A stretch of DNA of 64,000 bases from Flavobacteriaceae bacterium PS02293 (lineage in GTDB: Bacteria; Bacteroidota; Bacteroidia; Flavobacteriales; Weeksellaceae). The notes beneath the pieces were generated by a model that had not been told where the DNA came from, did not search any database, and was given only the letters and a program-made list of their open reading frames with translations. Each line of letters begins with the position of its first letter. The first letter of the stretch is position 1. The stretch covers positions 95,299 through 159,298 of the forward strand of contig JASCOV010000010.1 in NCBI GenBank assembly GCA_029960045.1, in the 5' to 3' direction. Shown piece after piece: positions 1 to 9,300 of this stretch. The position numbers and the translations under genes were made by a program.

Positions 1-791
1 AAAACAACTTCGCTGTGATTCCCTCCAGTTCCGCCTTCTGCACACATCAGAAAATATTTACCATCTTTTTTGTAAAGATGCGGACCTTCTATCCAAATCG
101 GTTTTTGGCTAATATCAACGCCTCCATTTACAATAATTTTATCTGAACCGGCAACAATCTGGTCTTTTTCCAAATCGTAATCCCATATTTTGATGACTCT
201 ATGTCCGCTGTATTGTTCCGTTCCTTTTGGTGGTGCATCGTTGTGAACAATGTAGGCTTTTCCGTCATCATCAAAGAAAATCGAAGGGTCAATTCCGTCA
301 AAGTTGAGTTTTTGAACTTCGCTCCAGCCTTGTTTTGGGTCTTTTGTTTTTACGACCATATTTCCGATTCCGCTTGCAATCTGCGTGGTAATCATATAAA
401 ATGTGTCGTTGTGCTTGTTGTATTTGATGTCTGGCGCGTAGATTCCTTCTGAGAATCCGGCTTTATCAACTTTCAATTGTGAAGGTCTGTCCAAAACGTG
501 ACCAATCTGTTTCCAATTCACCAAATCATTAGAATGAAAAATCGGAACGCCAGGAAACATTGAAAATGAAGAATTGACCAAATAATAATCGTTTCCTTTT
601 CTCGTGATACTCGGGTCCGGATAACAGCCCTGAAGTATCGGAGAATAGAATTCGTCTTCTTTCAGAGGATTTTCTGAGTAGATTTTGTCATTTCCCTTGT
701 AAGAAAAATCAGAAAAAACCTGAGCCGAATTATTTTGAAATAAAAATAAAACTGAAGCTGTAAGAATATATTTTGTGATATTATTTTTCAT
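1..791 (-). CDS. GH43 beta-xylosidase/arabinosidase, partial (C-terminus outside window)
   Basis: Secreted glycoside hydrolase of family 43, expected to release xylose or arabinose from xylan side chains or xylo-oligosaccharides. About 263 residues are visible. A signal peptide covers residues 1-23 (ends NNSAQ). The five-bladed propeller fold is indicated by three acidic motifs: YPDPS (Asp59, general base), GIDPS (Asp168, pKa modulator) and WIEGPH (Glu235, general acid). All three catalytic positions are intact. The frame is still open at base 1, so the 3' end is missing. The start lies 2 bp after the stop of the ExuT-like transporter, so it is the downstream gene of the hexuronate/xylose operon. 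Whether xylosidase or arabinofuranosidase activity dominates cannot be read from this part. Confidence 0.9.
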   Translation of the reverse strand, partial: MKNNITKYILTASVLFLFQNNSAQVFSDFSYKGNDKIYSENPLKEDEFYSPILQGCYPDPSITRKGNDYYLVNSSFSMFPGVPIFHSNDLVNWKQIGHVLDRPSQLKVDKAGFSEGIYAPDIKYNKHNDTFYMITTQIASGIGNMVVKTKDPKQGWSEVQKLNFDGIDPSIFFDDDGKAYIVHNDAPPKGTEQYSGHRVIKIWDYDLEKDQIVAGSDKIIVNGGVDISQKPIWIEGPHLYKKDGKYFLMCAEGGTGGNHSEVV

Positions 792-793
792 AG

Positions 794-2083
794 TTAAATT
801 TTATTATTTTGAATGTTTGCTTTTCTGTTAATTAATTTAATAACCAGCCAAGCAGAGACGTAAGAGATTCCTGCAATGAAAAAGATGATGTTATAACCGC
901 CGTTGATATTCCCTGCTTTTTTGAAAAAGTCTAAAACAATTCCGATAAAAAGTGGAAAAAAGATTCCCGCAACAGAACCCATCATTCCGCCAAAACCAAT
1001 GACAGAACTCACATAATTATTGGGTAATTTGTCGCCAACAGCAGTCATTAGATTAGCACTCCAACCTTGATGCGCAGCAGTCGCAAAAGCAATTACAACC
1101 GTAATCATCCACATATTATCCAGATATTTTGAAAACATAACCGGAACGACCAGCAATGCGAAAAGTAACATTGTAAAATTTCGAGCTTTGTTGATTTCCC
1201 AACCTTTTTTGATTAAAGTTGAAGACAAATAACCGCCTCCAATACTTCCAATGGTTGTTCCACTGTAGATTAAAATCAATGGTAATGAAGGTTTCGTTAA
1301 ATCCATTTTGAAAACATCTGCAAAATAGGCAGGTAACCAAAACATAAAGAAATACCAGATTGGGTCCGTCATCATTTTTCCGATGGCAAAAGACCAAGTT
1401 GCTTTTAGTTTCAGAATATCTTTCAGAGGTGCGCTTGGCAAATTATTTTGATTTTCCTCTTGGTCACTTTTGATGTAAGCCAGTTCTTCTGCAGAAAGAT
1501 TTTTATTTCCTTCGGGTTTATTATAAAAACGCCACCAAAGTACCAGCCACAACAATCCAGCCGCGCCAATCCAGACAAAAGTCTCCTGCCAGCCGTAATG
1601 TCCTAAAATAAAAGGTACCAGAATAGGCGCTAATATTGCTCCAACTGTTGCTCCGGAATTGAAAATCCCTGTTGCCAAAGCCCTTTCTTTTTTCGGAAAC
1701 CATTCTGCTACAGACTTGATGGCTGCAGGAAAATTACCTGCTTCTGAAAGTCCCAATGCTGTTCTTGCAAACAAAAATCCCATTGTGCTTTTCACAAATC
1801 CGTGACCGATAGAAGCCAAACTCCAAACTACCAAAGAAACCGCATATCCAATCTTAGAACCTACTTTATCTACAAACCTTCCCATCAAAAGATTTCCCAA
1901 AGCATAAGATGCTGTGAAAGCCATCACAATGTAACTGTAATCTTTTTCTGACCAGCCAAACTCTGCTTCCAAAGTGGGTTTCAGAAGTCCCATCACCTGG
2001 CGGTCAAGATAATTGATTGTTGTTGCCAGAAAAACCAAAAACAACATAAACCATCTCAGATTCTTTTTTTGTGGTGCCTTCAT
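794..2083 (-). CDS. exuT: MFS hexuronate transporter, ExuT-like
   Basis: Inner-membrane major facilitator protein of 429 residues, expected to import glucuronate/galacturonate with protons. The N-terminus carries the INYLDRQ signature in TM1 typical of the anion:cation symporter (ACS) family, followed by about 12 hydrophobic segments with a charged central loop near residues 195-225. It starts 1 bp after the KDPG aldolase stop and is followed by the GH43 gene after 2 bp, so it belongs to one operon with uxaC, kdgK and eda. That context supports hexuronate as substrate over other ACS substrates. Confidence 0.88.
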   Translation of the reverse strand: MKAPQKKNLRWFMLFLVFLATTINYLDRQVMGLLKPTLEAEFGWSEKDYSYIVMAFTASYALGNLLMGRFVDKVGSKIGYAVSLVVWSLASIGHGFVKSTMGFLFARTALGLSEAGNFPAAIKSVAEWFPKKERALATGIFNSGATVGAILAPILVPFILGHYGWQETFVWIGAAGLLWLVLWWRFYNKPEGNKNLSAEELAYIKSDQEENQNNLPSAPLKDILKLKATWSFAIGKMMTDPIWYFFMFWLPAYFADVFKMDLTKPSLPLILIYSGTTIGSIGGGYLSSTLIKKGWEINKARNFTMLLFALLVVPVMFSKYLDNMWMITVVIAFATAAHQGWSANLMTAVGDKLPNNYVSSVIGFGGMMGSVAGIFFPLFIGIVLDFFKKAGNINGGYNIIFFIAGISYVSAWLVIKLINRKANIQNNKI

Positions 2084-2084
2084 C

Positions 2085-2723
2085 TTATTTTTGATTTAAT
2101 TGGGATAATAATTGTTCAACCTTTTCTTTTATCTGTTCATCGGAAAACTCTTTTTTAACCAAAGCACTTCCAAGTCCAACTGCCACTGCACCTCCGCTCA
2201 TCCATTCGGAAATATCCTGAGCATCCGCATTGATTCCGCCTGTCAGCATAAATTCCATTTCCGGAAAAACCGGCGAAATTGATTTTATGTAATTTTTACC
2301 AGCTAAATCTGCAGGAAAAATCTTTACCATCCGAAGTCCGTTTTGATAAGCAAGATTAACTTCCGAAGGTGTGAAGCAACCCGCAATCAACAAAATATTT
2401 TTCTCAACAGAATGTTTTACCAATTCTTCATTAATGATTGGCGTAATGATAAAATCCGCTTTAGCATCAATGAAATCATCCATCTCTGAAATATTTTTCA
2501 CGGTTCCGATTCCCAAGAAAAGTTCAGGAAATTCTGTCGTTGATAATTCTTTTAATTTTCTGAAATTTTCTAAAGCTGATTCGCCACGATTCGTATATTC
2601 AATCACACGGATTCCTACTTCATAAAGAGCTTTGGTAATGTTTTTTGAAACCTCAAAAGAATCATCGTAGAACAAAGGAATTATTTTCTGTTCTTTTATT
2701 TTTTGTATGATATTTAAACTCAT
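2085..2723 (-). CDS. eda: KDPG/KHG aldolase
   Basis: Class I aldolase of 212 residues that splits 2-keto-3-deoxy-6-phosphogluconate into pyruvate and glyceraldehyde 3-phosphate, the last step of glucuronate breakdown. Visible active-site elements are Glu42 and Arg46 in IEYTNRG and the Schiff-base Lys134 in MVKIFPA; a glycine-rich phosphate-binding stretch (LTGGIN) follows. Length matches the family. Its start overlaps the stop of the KDG kinase by 4 bp (ATGA type), which indicates translational coupling with the enzyme that makes its substrate. Confidence 0.93.
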   Translation of the reverse strand: MSLNIIQKIKEQKIIPLFYDDSFEVSKNITKALYEVGIRVIEYTNRGESALENFRKLKELSTTEFPELFLGIGTVKNISEMDDFIDAKADFIITPIINEELVKHSVEKNILLIAGCFTPSEVNLAYQNGLRMVKIFPADLAGKNYIKSISPVFPEMEFMLTGGINADAQDISEWMSGGAVAVGLGSALVKKEFSDEQIKEKVEQLLSQLNQK

Positions 2724-3727
2724 AGATTTTCGATATTAATCGTTTCATTGATGGTATCGCCACTTACAAAAAGCTTTCTGAAGGCGACTTCCGTTGCATC
2801 ATTCAGGATTTTTTGGACAGAATTTTCTTTAAGACTTCCGTGAATCAAAGCGCTCATAAAAGAATCACCACTTCCCACTCTTTCCAAAATCTTATCAGAA
2901 TAATATTTTTCTGAAATGAATAATTTCCCCTCAGAATATAAAGTCGCGTAATAATTAACTTCATCGCCTTTCGTAAATCGGAAAGTGTTGGCAATCAATT
3001 CTACATTTGGATATTGTTTTTGAATTTCTGATGCCGATTTTTCAGCTTGTTTCAAAAGATTTTCATCATTGAAATTCCCGTTCAGTTCATATTCAATTGG
3101 GATATTTAAAAATTCCTGAATTGACCAGATATTTCCCATCAAAACATTCACAAACGGCATTAATTGGGAGATTTTCTCATACGGGTTTTGATTCTGCCAA
3201 AGCGATGCACGATAATTTAAATCCAAAGAAATTTTGATATTTCGAGCGTTAGCTTTTTTCATCAAATCAAAACATTTTCGGAAAGCGTTCTCGCTCAAAG
3301 CCGGCGTAATTGTGCTGATATGAAGCCAAGTCACATTTTCAAAAATTGAATCATCAGAAAATCCAGAGAAATCTGATTCTATGAAAACTGAAGGAAAACG
3401 GTCGTAGATAACTTTTGCATTCTGCATATCGCCGTCAAAAGGAAGATAAAAAGTTCCTAGTCTGCCATTTGATTTTTCTGCCAGAACTTCTATTTTTTCG
3501 TTTCTTAATTTTGATTCCAACTGATTTCCAAGATAATTTTCCGGTAAAGCAGAATACAGAGAAACCTGATTTCCCCATCTTGAAAGTGCCGAAGCGACAT
3601 TATATTCTGCTCCTCCAACGTAAATTTTGACAGATTGATTTTTCAACCAATAGCCATCAGAATCCGGAGCGAAATGCAAAAGCAATTCCCCGAAGCATAA
3701 AATTTTATTTGAAGTTCCTTGACTCAT
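2720..3727 (-). CDS. kdgK: 2-keto-3-deoxygluconate kinase (PfkB family)
   Basis: Sugar kinase phosphorylating KDG to KDPG. The start chosen is the ATG at 3727 (MSQGTSNK..., 335 residues), because an earlier in-frame ATG at 3793 lies inside uxaC; the chosen start is 2 bp past the uxaC stop. The protein begins with the ribokinase-like strand ILCFGELLLHF, has the substrate loop VGGAEYNVA near residue 39, and ends with the PfkB C-terminal signature VGSGDSF around residue 280, whose Asp is the catalytic base. A Ser replaces the more usual Ala in this motif (GSGDSF versus GAGDAF), common in KDG kinases. It overlaps eda by 4 bp. Confidence 0.92.
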   Translation of the reverse strand: MSQGTSNKILCFGELLLHFAPDSDGYWLKNQSVKIYVGGAEYNVASALSRWGNQVSLYSALPENYLGNQLESKLRNEKIEVLAEKSNGRLGTFYLPFDGDMQNAKVIYDRFPSVFIESDFSGFSDDSIFENVTWLHISTITPALSENAFRKCFDLMKKANARNIKISLDLNYRASLWQNQNPYEKISQLMPFVNVLMGNIWSIQEFLNIPIEYELNGNFNDENLLKQAEKSASEIQKQYPNVELIANTFRFTKGDEVNYYATLYSEGKLFISEKYYSDKILERVGSGDSFMSALIHGSLKENSVQKILNDATEVAFRKLFVSGDTINETINIENL

Positions 3728-3729
3728 TT

Positions 3730-5145
3730 TTAAAAATTGAAATAATTTTTCGCGTTGTGATAGCAGATGTCCTGAATGATTTTTCCGACCCATTCTTCGT
3801 CATTTGGCAAAAGACCTTGTTCCATTTCGTTGCCGAACATATTGCAAAGCAACCTTCTGAAATATTCGTGTCTGGAAAACGAAAGAAAACTTCTGGAGTC
3901 GGTCAGCATTCCTACAAAAGTGCTTATCAGACCGATGTTGGAAAGCGTGTTCATTTGTTTCTGCATTCCATCCAATTGGTCTAAAAACCACCAAGCGGCG
4001 CCGAATTGTATTTTGGCTTTGATTCCGGATTCATTGAAATTGCCTGCAAGAGAAGCCAAAACTTCATTGTAAATTGGATTCAGATTGTAGATAATTGTTT
4101 TGGCGAGTTTGTTTTCAGAATTGAGTTCGTCAAAAAGAACGCTCATTCTTTGGGCAAAATATTGTTCGCCAATCGCATCGAAACCAGTATTTGCACCAAT
4201 GTTTTTCAGCATCAAAGCATTATTATTTCGAGTCGCACCAACGTGAAACTGCTGAACCCAGCCTTTGTCAGAATACATTTTGCAGAGCTCTTTCAAAAGA
4301 AATCCGCAAAGCGCATCCGGATTGGAAAATGTAAGCTGATTGCCTTTTAGAAATTCTGAAAATTCTTTTTCTAAATCAGAATTCCATTGGGTGGTATCTG
4401 GAAAATATTCGAAGCCGTGGTCTGAAACTTTAGAGCCAACCTCATCAAAATAATTGATTCTGGATTGAAAGGCGCTCAATAAATCTGAAACAGAATTAAT
4501 GTTAATTTGCGATGCTTTTTCAAGCTTTTTGATATTTAGAATATAAGATTTCGGGTCGATGATATTGATGTAAACATCAGGTCGAAAACTTGGTAAGACT
4601 GTTGTTTTGAAATTGCTTTCTTTTAATTTTTTATGATAATCCAGACTGTCAGCTGGGTCATCTGTCGTGCAAAGTGCTTCTACTTTATAACTTGTGAGTA
4701 AATTCTGTGGCGTGAATTCTGGTTTCTGCAAAGACTCCTGCATTGAAGAATAAATGTCATTCGCATTTTTATCAGAGAGATATTCCTTAATCCCGAAAGA
4801 ATTTTTGAGTTCCAAATGGGTCCAATGAAATAGAGGATTCCGAAGCGTGTAAGGAACTGTTGCTGCCCATTTTTGGAACTTCTCTTTATCGTCTGCCTGT
4901 CCGGAAATAAATCTTTCATCAACCCCGAAATTTCTCATTGCCCGCCATTTGTAATGGTCGCCATCCAGCCAAATTGCTGTTGGAGAACGGAAATTTTTGT
5001 TTCCAGAAATCACATCAGGTTCCAAATGATTGTGATAATCTATAATCGGAAGTTCCTTTGCATAACCGAAATATAAATTCTCAGCTTTGGAGTTTTGCAA
5101 CAGAAAAGAATCGGAGAAAATATCGTTTGGAATTCTGTCTTTCAT
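3730..5145 (-). CDS. uxaC: glucuronate isomerase
   Basis: Uronate isomerase of the amidohydrolase superfamily, 471 residues, converting D-glucuronate to D-fructuronate (and galacturonate to tagaturonate). The metal-binding HxH lies near residue 37 in DYHNHLEP, and the family region TTDDPADSL occurs near residue 160. Length matches the family. It is the first gene of the uxaC-kdgK-eda-exuT-GH43 unit; a strong terminator-like hairpin (5192-5233) separates it from the upstream SDR gene, so it probably has its own transcription start in the short gap 5146-5191. Confidence 0.95.
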   Translation of the reverse strand: MKDRIPNDIFSDSFLLQNSKAENLYFGYAKELPIIDYHNHLEPDVISGNKNFRSPTAIWLDGDHYKWRAMRNFGVDERFISGQADDKEKFQKWAATVPYTLRNPLFHWTHLELKNSFGIKEYLSDKNANDIYSSMQESLQKPEFTPQNLLTSYKVEALCTTDDPADSLDYHKKLKESNFKTTVLPSFRPDVYINIIDPKSYILNIKKLEKASQININSVSDLLSAFQSRINYFDEVGSKVSDHGFEYFPDTTQWNSDLEKEFSEFLKGNQLTFSNPDALCGFLLKELCKMYSDKGWVQQFHVGATRNNNALMLKNIGANTGFDAIGEQYFAQRMSVLFDELNSENKLAKTIIYNLNPIYNEVLASLAGNFNESGIKAKIQFGAAWWFLDQLDGMQKQMNTLSNIGLISTFVGMLTDSRSFLSFSRHEYFRRLLCNMFGNEMEQGLLPNDEEWVGKIIQDICYHNAKNYFNF

Positions 5146-5191
5146 TTTTGATTTTTATTCATTAGCCAACCAAACAAGTTGTAAATTTTAG

Positions 5192-5233
5192 AAAAAAAGA
5201 CCCTGTTAAAAAAATAAATTAATGACAAGGTCT
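5192..5233 (-). terminator. Rho-independent terminator after the SDR gene
   Basis: On the minus strand, AGACCTTGT (5225-5233) pairs with ACAGGGTCT (5198-5206) over 9 bp with one G-U pair, and is followed by a run of seven T. It lies 31 bp after the SDR stop and separates uxuA-SDR from uxaC. Confidence 0.7.
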
Positions 5234-5264
5234 CTTAAGAAAATATAAAAATATTTGAGAAATA

Positions 5265-6080
5265 TTACACACCACTAAAAGCACTGAAACCACCATCAAT
5301 AGGCAGTAAAGCACCTGTAATAAAACTTGCGGCATCTGAACACAAAAACTGCACAGCGCCATTAAGTTCTTCTGCATCGCCGAAACGTCCCATTGGCGTT
5401 TTTGCAATGACTTTTTTACTTCTGTCAGTCAGCGAGCCGTCCGGATTCAGAAGAATTGCTCTGTTTTGGTCTCCGATAAAAAATCCTGGAGCAATTGCAT
5501 TCACACGGATTTTATCGCCATATTTTAAAGCTAAATCAGAAGCCAGCCATTGGGTAAAATTGGTAATCGCCGCCTTAGCTGCCGAATAACCGGCAACACG
5601 AGTAATTGCCGAATAAGCCGCCATAGAAGAAATATTCACAATGCTTCCACTTCCCTGATTTGCCATCACTTTCCCGAAAACATAGCTTGGATAAACCGTT
5701 CCGTTGATATTAAGGTCTGTTACCTGATTCCATCCTTCAATATTTGCATCCAGAAAAGATTGCTCAGGAGAAAGCGTTGCTGAAGGGATATTTCCACCAG
5801 CGATATTAAGCAGGATATCAATCTTTCCATATTTTTTAAGGATTTTTTGAGAAGCTGATTCAAGACTTTCGACATTCATTACGTTGGTTTCTACAGCGAA
5901 TGCGTCGCCACCTAAGTCCGTCAATTCTTTTACACGAACATCAAGAGTTTCCTGGTTTCTTCCCAAAGCCACCACTTTTGCTCCGGCTTCAATAAAACTT
6001 TTGGCAAGACTTCCTCCTAAAACTCCGGAAGCGCCTGTGATGACTGCAACTTTATCTTTTATGCTGAATGATTTGTTCAT
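5265..6080 (-). CDS. SDR oxidoreductase, probable D-mannonate oxidoreductase (fructuronate reductase)
   Basis: Classical short-chain dehydrogenase/reductase of 271 residues. The cofactor motif TGASGVLG is at residues 15-22, NIAGG follows strand 4, and the catalytic Ser plus YSAAK are present. It lies 12 bp after the mannonate dehydratase stop. Fructuronate reduction is the one step between UxaC and UxuA not otherwise covered in this locus, and Bacteroidetes commonly use an SDR enzyme here in place of UxuB. The function is therefore an inference from context; a KduD-like gluconate 5-dehydrogenase role is the alternative. Confidence 0.82.
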   Translation of the reverse strand: MNKSFSIKDKVAVITGASGVLGGSLAKSFIEAGAKVVALGRNQETLDVRVKELTDLGGDAFAVETNVMNVESLESASQKILKKYGKIDILLNIAGGNIPSATLSPEQSFLDANIEGWNQVTDLNINGTVYPSYVFGKVMANQGSGSIVNISSMAAYSAITRVAGYSAAKAAITNFTQWLASDLALKYGDKIRVNAIAPGFFIGDQNRAILLNPDGSLTDRSKKVIAKTPMGRFGDAEELNGAVQFLCSDAASFITGALLPIDGGFSAFSGV

Positions 6081-6092
6081 TTTTTTTAATAT

Positions 6093-7256
6093 TTATTTAT
6101 AATTGACAGCAGCCATTACACCTTCGATTTGACCTAAAGCCAGCATTCTTCCTAAAAATGAATATCCTGGATTGTAACCTTTATCAGTATCATCTGTCAA
6201 AAGTCGGCCGTGGTCTACACGCATTGGCAGGCTTGGATTTTCCTTTTCGAAGACACGAATAACTTCGATTAATTTCCCTCTACCTTCCAAATGATGTGCT
6301 TCTATAAAATCTCCATTTTCGAAGACATTTGTACTTCTGAGATGCACAAATTTGGTTCTGGAAGCATATTTTTGAGCTAATCTTGGAACGTCATTTTGTA
6401 ATCCTGCACTCAAAGAACCTGTGCAGAAAGTGAGTCCGTTGTGTGGATTATCGACAGCATTTAGGAACCAGTCGATGTCTTCTTCGTTTGTTACGATTCT
6501 TGGTAAACCTAATAATGAGAACGGTGGGTCATCCGGATGAACACACATTTGGATTCCGTGTTGTTCGCAGACAGGCATTATTCTTTCGAGGAAATATTTC
6601 ATATTCTGACGAAGCAGGTTTTTATCGATTCCGTCATATAAAGCTAGAAGACTTTTGAAAATCGCTACCGGATTTTGGTCGCCTTCCTTGATATTTCCGT
6701 TGACAAAACCTTGGGTTTTAACGATAATTGAATCAATCAAATCGTTTTTTTCGTCTTCGGTGATTGTTTGTTTTAGTTCTTCGGCTTTGCTAAGAATTTC
6801 GGAAGTATAATCTTTTTCTGCACCTTGTCTTTCCAAGATATGAATTTCGAAATAAGCAAATTTGGCTTTATCAAAATACAATGATGACGAGCCATCTGCC
6901 CATTGAAAATAAAGGTCTGTTCTTGCCCAATCCAAAACCGGCATAAAGTTGTAGCAAACCGTTGTAACACCTGCTTTCCCTAAATTTTCAAGACTTGTAA
7001 TATAATTGTCAATTAAAGAATCTCTATTTTTTCCTGCATATTTGATGGCTTCACTTACCGGAAGACTTTCTACGACAGACCAACGAAGTCCGAAACTTTC
7101 GATGTAATTTTTATATTCATTGATGGCTTCCAAAGGCCAAACTTCTCCGTTCGAAATATCGTGAAGTGCCGAAACAATTCCTTCCACCCCAATCTGGCGA
7201 AGCATATCTAATTTAATCTTATCTTTTTTACCGAACCAGCGCCAAGTTTTCTCCAT
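6093..7256 (-). CDS. uxuA: mannonate dehydratase
   Basis: Dehydrates D-mannonate to 2-keto-3-deoxygluconate, feeding the KDG kinase in the same locus. Starting at the ATG at 7256 the product is 387 residues and begins MEKTWRWFGKKDKI, the conserved UxuA N-terminus; an upstream in-frame ATG at 7298 adds only a hydrophobic, non-homologous stretch. TIM-barrel metal-site regions are visible as MCVHPDDPP and FVHLRSTN, and the C-terminus has RVDHGRLL. The gene lies about 90 bp downstream of the SusD gene and 12 bp upstream of the SDR gene. Confidence 0.94.
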   Translation of the reverse strand: MEKTWRWFGKKDKIKLDMLRQIGVEGIVSALHDISNGEVWPLEAINEYKNYIESFGLRWSVVESLPVSEAIKYAGKNRDSLIDNYITSLENLGKAGVTTVCYNFMPVLDWARTDLYFQWADGSSSLYFDKAKFAYFEIHILERQGAEKDYTSEILSKAEELKQTITEDEKNDLIDSIIVKTQGFVNGNIKEGDQNPVAIFKSLLALYDGIDKNLLRQNMKYFLERIMPVCEQHGIQMCVHPDDPPFSLLGLPRIVTNEEDIDWFLNAVDNPHNGLTFCTGSLSAGLQNDVPRLAQKYASRTKFVHLRSTNVFENGDFIEAHHLEGRGKLIEVIRVFEKENPSLPMRVDHGRLLTDDTDKGYNPGYSFLGRMLALGQIEGVMAAVNYK

Positions 7257-7345
7257 AATTATTATTTTAATTATCATTAAACAAAGCAGGCGTAACAACT
7301 ACACCTACTTTGTTCTTGATTGATATGAATGTGAAATTTTAATAA

Positions 7346-9289
7346 TTAATATCCAGGATTTTGGTAGGCAGCTAATTCGCTAGCTGTCATTTCCATAGCA
7401 TCCATTTGTGTCTGTGGAATAGGTCTTAGATATAGATAATTAGATATTGTTCTATTGTAAGTTTTTGGTGTATGATCACCCACTGCTGTTCCGCCTATTG
7501 TATAAGACTTAGCTAAATCTCCCCATTTTTGAGTTCTTACAAGATCAAACCATCTGTAACCTTCTCCAAAATATTCTCTGGATCTTTCTGCTAATACATA
7601 ATCAATTGTGATTGCAGTTGGTGTAGCGGCAGTCATTGCAGCGCTATTATCTTCATTTTTAACAACATTCCCATTATTGTTCCATCTCCATTTACCAGCT
7701 CTAGCTCTGATTACATTAATCAAATCTCTTGCGCTTGTAGCTCCAGTTGCACCTTTCACAGCTGCTTCTGCAGCTACGAAATAAAGCTCTGAAAATTTAG
7801 CAATTGGAAATGGACGAGTAATACCTCCATTTGGCTGACCAAGACCAGTACCATTATCCGTTCTGTAAGTTCCAATTTTCCAAAGATTAGGATAAGCATA
7901 TCTACTAATGCCGTTTGGTGAAATTACAAAATCGGCTCTTCCCGGCAGCACTCCTGCTCCTACATTACTTTTATAAACTGAATTGGAATAATCTATAGAT
8001 CCTGAAGGTTCATTATCTAAAAATGTAAGAATTGCACTTCCTACCTGTACTGGCAATCCATTGGCTCCATATAATGTAGAGCTATTAATTCCTGCTTTAT
8101 TCCAGTTTGATCTAAAAGCCGTAACAAAAGTTCCGTCATATCTAGAATCGTTTGTTTTATCTGCAAAAGTATTTTTAACAGCTTCAATTGTTGGAGCCAT
8201 ACATTTCCAAGGTCTTCCATAAGCTTGCGCAGCTTCTCTTTGTACCGTACGAACTTTTGAACCTGCCCAAGATACATCTGATGAACTTTCAAGAAAAGTA
8301 TAATCCCAAGTTGTCATCCAAGCGGCAAAGTTTCCTGGTGAAGATCCCGAATTATATGAATGACTGGATCCATCATAATATTCACTGGACTCTGTATGAT
8401 CTGCGTACAATAACATCTCTTTGTGACGATCATTTTGAGCCAAATTGACATCATAATAAGTTGCTTGTAGACCGTATGTTCCAGGATTATTAATTCCTTC
8501 TAATGCAAAATTATAAGCTTGTTGGAAATACCATTGTGCGTTATGTCCATCCAAATCTGTTCTGGATGATTGTGGGTAAGTAGGTATATTATTTGGGTTT
8601 TCTAACCACCAACCAAAAGTTAAATAAGCTTTTGCAAGATAAAGTCTGGCAACCGTTTTTGTTACACCTCCTGTTACACGCGGAGAAGCCGGTAAATCTT
8701 GTAGGGCTTTTACCAAATCAGGGAAGATTGCTTTAGAATAGACTTCTGGAACTGTATTCCTTTTGGAACCTCTAAAAGTACTTACATTAAACTGCAATTC
8801 TCCGGAGCCTAAATCTAAAGGAACACCGCCAAAAGTTTGGGTAAGCATAAAATAATCGAATGCACGGAAAAATCTGGCTTCCGCAATAATCGCATCAGAA
8901 ACTCCTACCAATGATCCTTTTTGTATAACTCCGTTCGCAGTATTAATATTCCTGAAAGCGTTACTCCAAAGAACATCAGCACGGCTACTTGATGGCGTCA
9001 GATTACCTGCTCCGGACATATCCATATCCTTAAAGTTGCTGTCTCCAGCATGTCCGTAAGTATATTCATCTGTACCAGTTTCACTAGCATTAAGCCAATA
9101 TCCATTTCCGTAAATATATCTTAAGTGGGCATACATAGAGGTGATACCACCTAAAACGCCACCTTCTGTTTCGAAATAATCTGGCGTATATATATTTCTT
9201 GGCTCTTCTTCCAATATGTCTGAACAGCTTGAAAGTACTACTGTGCAAAGTAAAATTTTTGCTACTGTATTTATTCTGAACTTTTTCAT
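7346..9289 (-). CDS. SusD/RagB outer-membrane glycan-binding lipoprotein
   Basis: Surface lipoprotein of 647 residues with a type II signal peptide (lipobox VVLSSC, Cys22) followed by the typical acidic start DILEEEP. The SusD fold is shown by the N-terminal TPR-like helices (ARFFRAFDYFMLTQTFGG) and the C-terminal block LAERSREYFGEGYRWFDLVR. It starts 12 bp after the SusC partner. In this locus it should bind xylan- or glucuronoxylan-derived oligosaccharides and lid the SusC channel. It is somewhat longer than typical SusD proteins. Confidence 0.92.
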   Translation of the reverse strand: MKKFRINTVAKILLCTVVLSSCSDILEEEPRNIYTPDYFETEGGVLGGITSMYAHLRYIYGNGYWLNASETGTDEYTYGHAGDSNFKDMDMSGAGNLTPSSSRADVLWSNAFRNINTANGVIQKGSLVGVSDAIIAEARFFRAFDYFMLTQTFGGVPLDLGSGELQFNVSTFRGSKRNTVPEVYSKAIFPDLVKALQDLPASPRVTGGVTKTVARLYLAKAYLTFGWWLENPNNIPTYPQSSRTDLDGHNAQWYFQQAYNFALEGINNPGTYGLQATYYDVNLAQNDRHKEMLLYADHTESSEYYDGSSHSYNSGSSPGNFAAWMTTWDYTFLESSSDVSWAGSKVRTVQREAAQAYGRPWKCMAPTIEAVKNTFADKTNDSRYDGTFVTAFRSNWNKAGINSSTLYGANGLPVQVGSAILTFLDNEPSGSIDYSNSVYKSNVGAGVLPGRADFVISPNGISRYAYPNLWKIGTYRTDNGTGLGQPNGGITRPFPIAKFSELYFVAAEAAVKGATGATSARDLINVIRARAGKWRWNNNGNVVKNEDNSAAMTAATPTAITIDYVLAERSREYFGEGYRWFDLVRTQKWGDLAKSYTIGGTAVGDHTPKTYNRTISNYLYLRPIPQTQMDAMEMTASELAAYQNPGY

Positions 9290-9300
9290 TTGAATAATTT

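Noticed and set aside
201..452. Plus-strand frame at the left edge.
   Set aside because: Antisense shadow of the GH43 gene, which has signal peptide and catalytic motifs.
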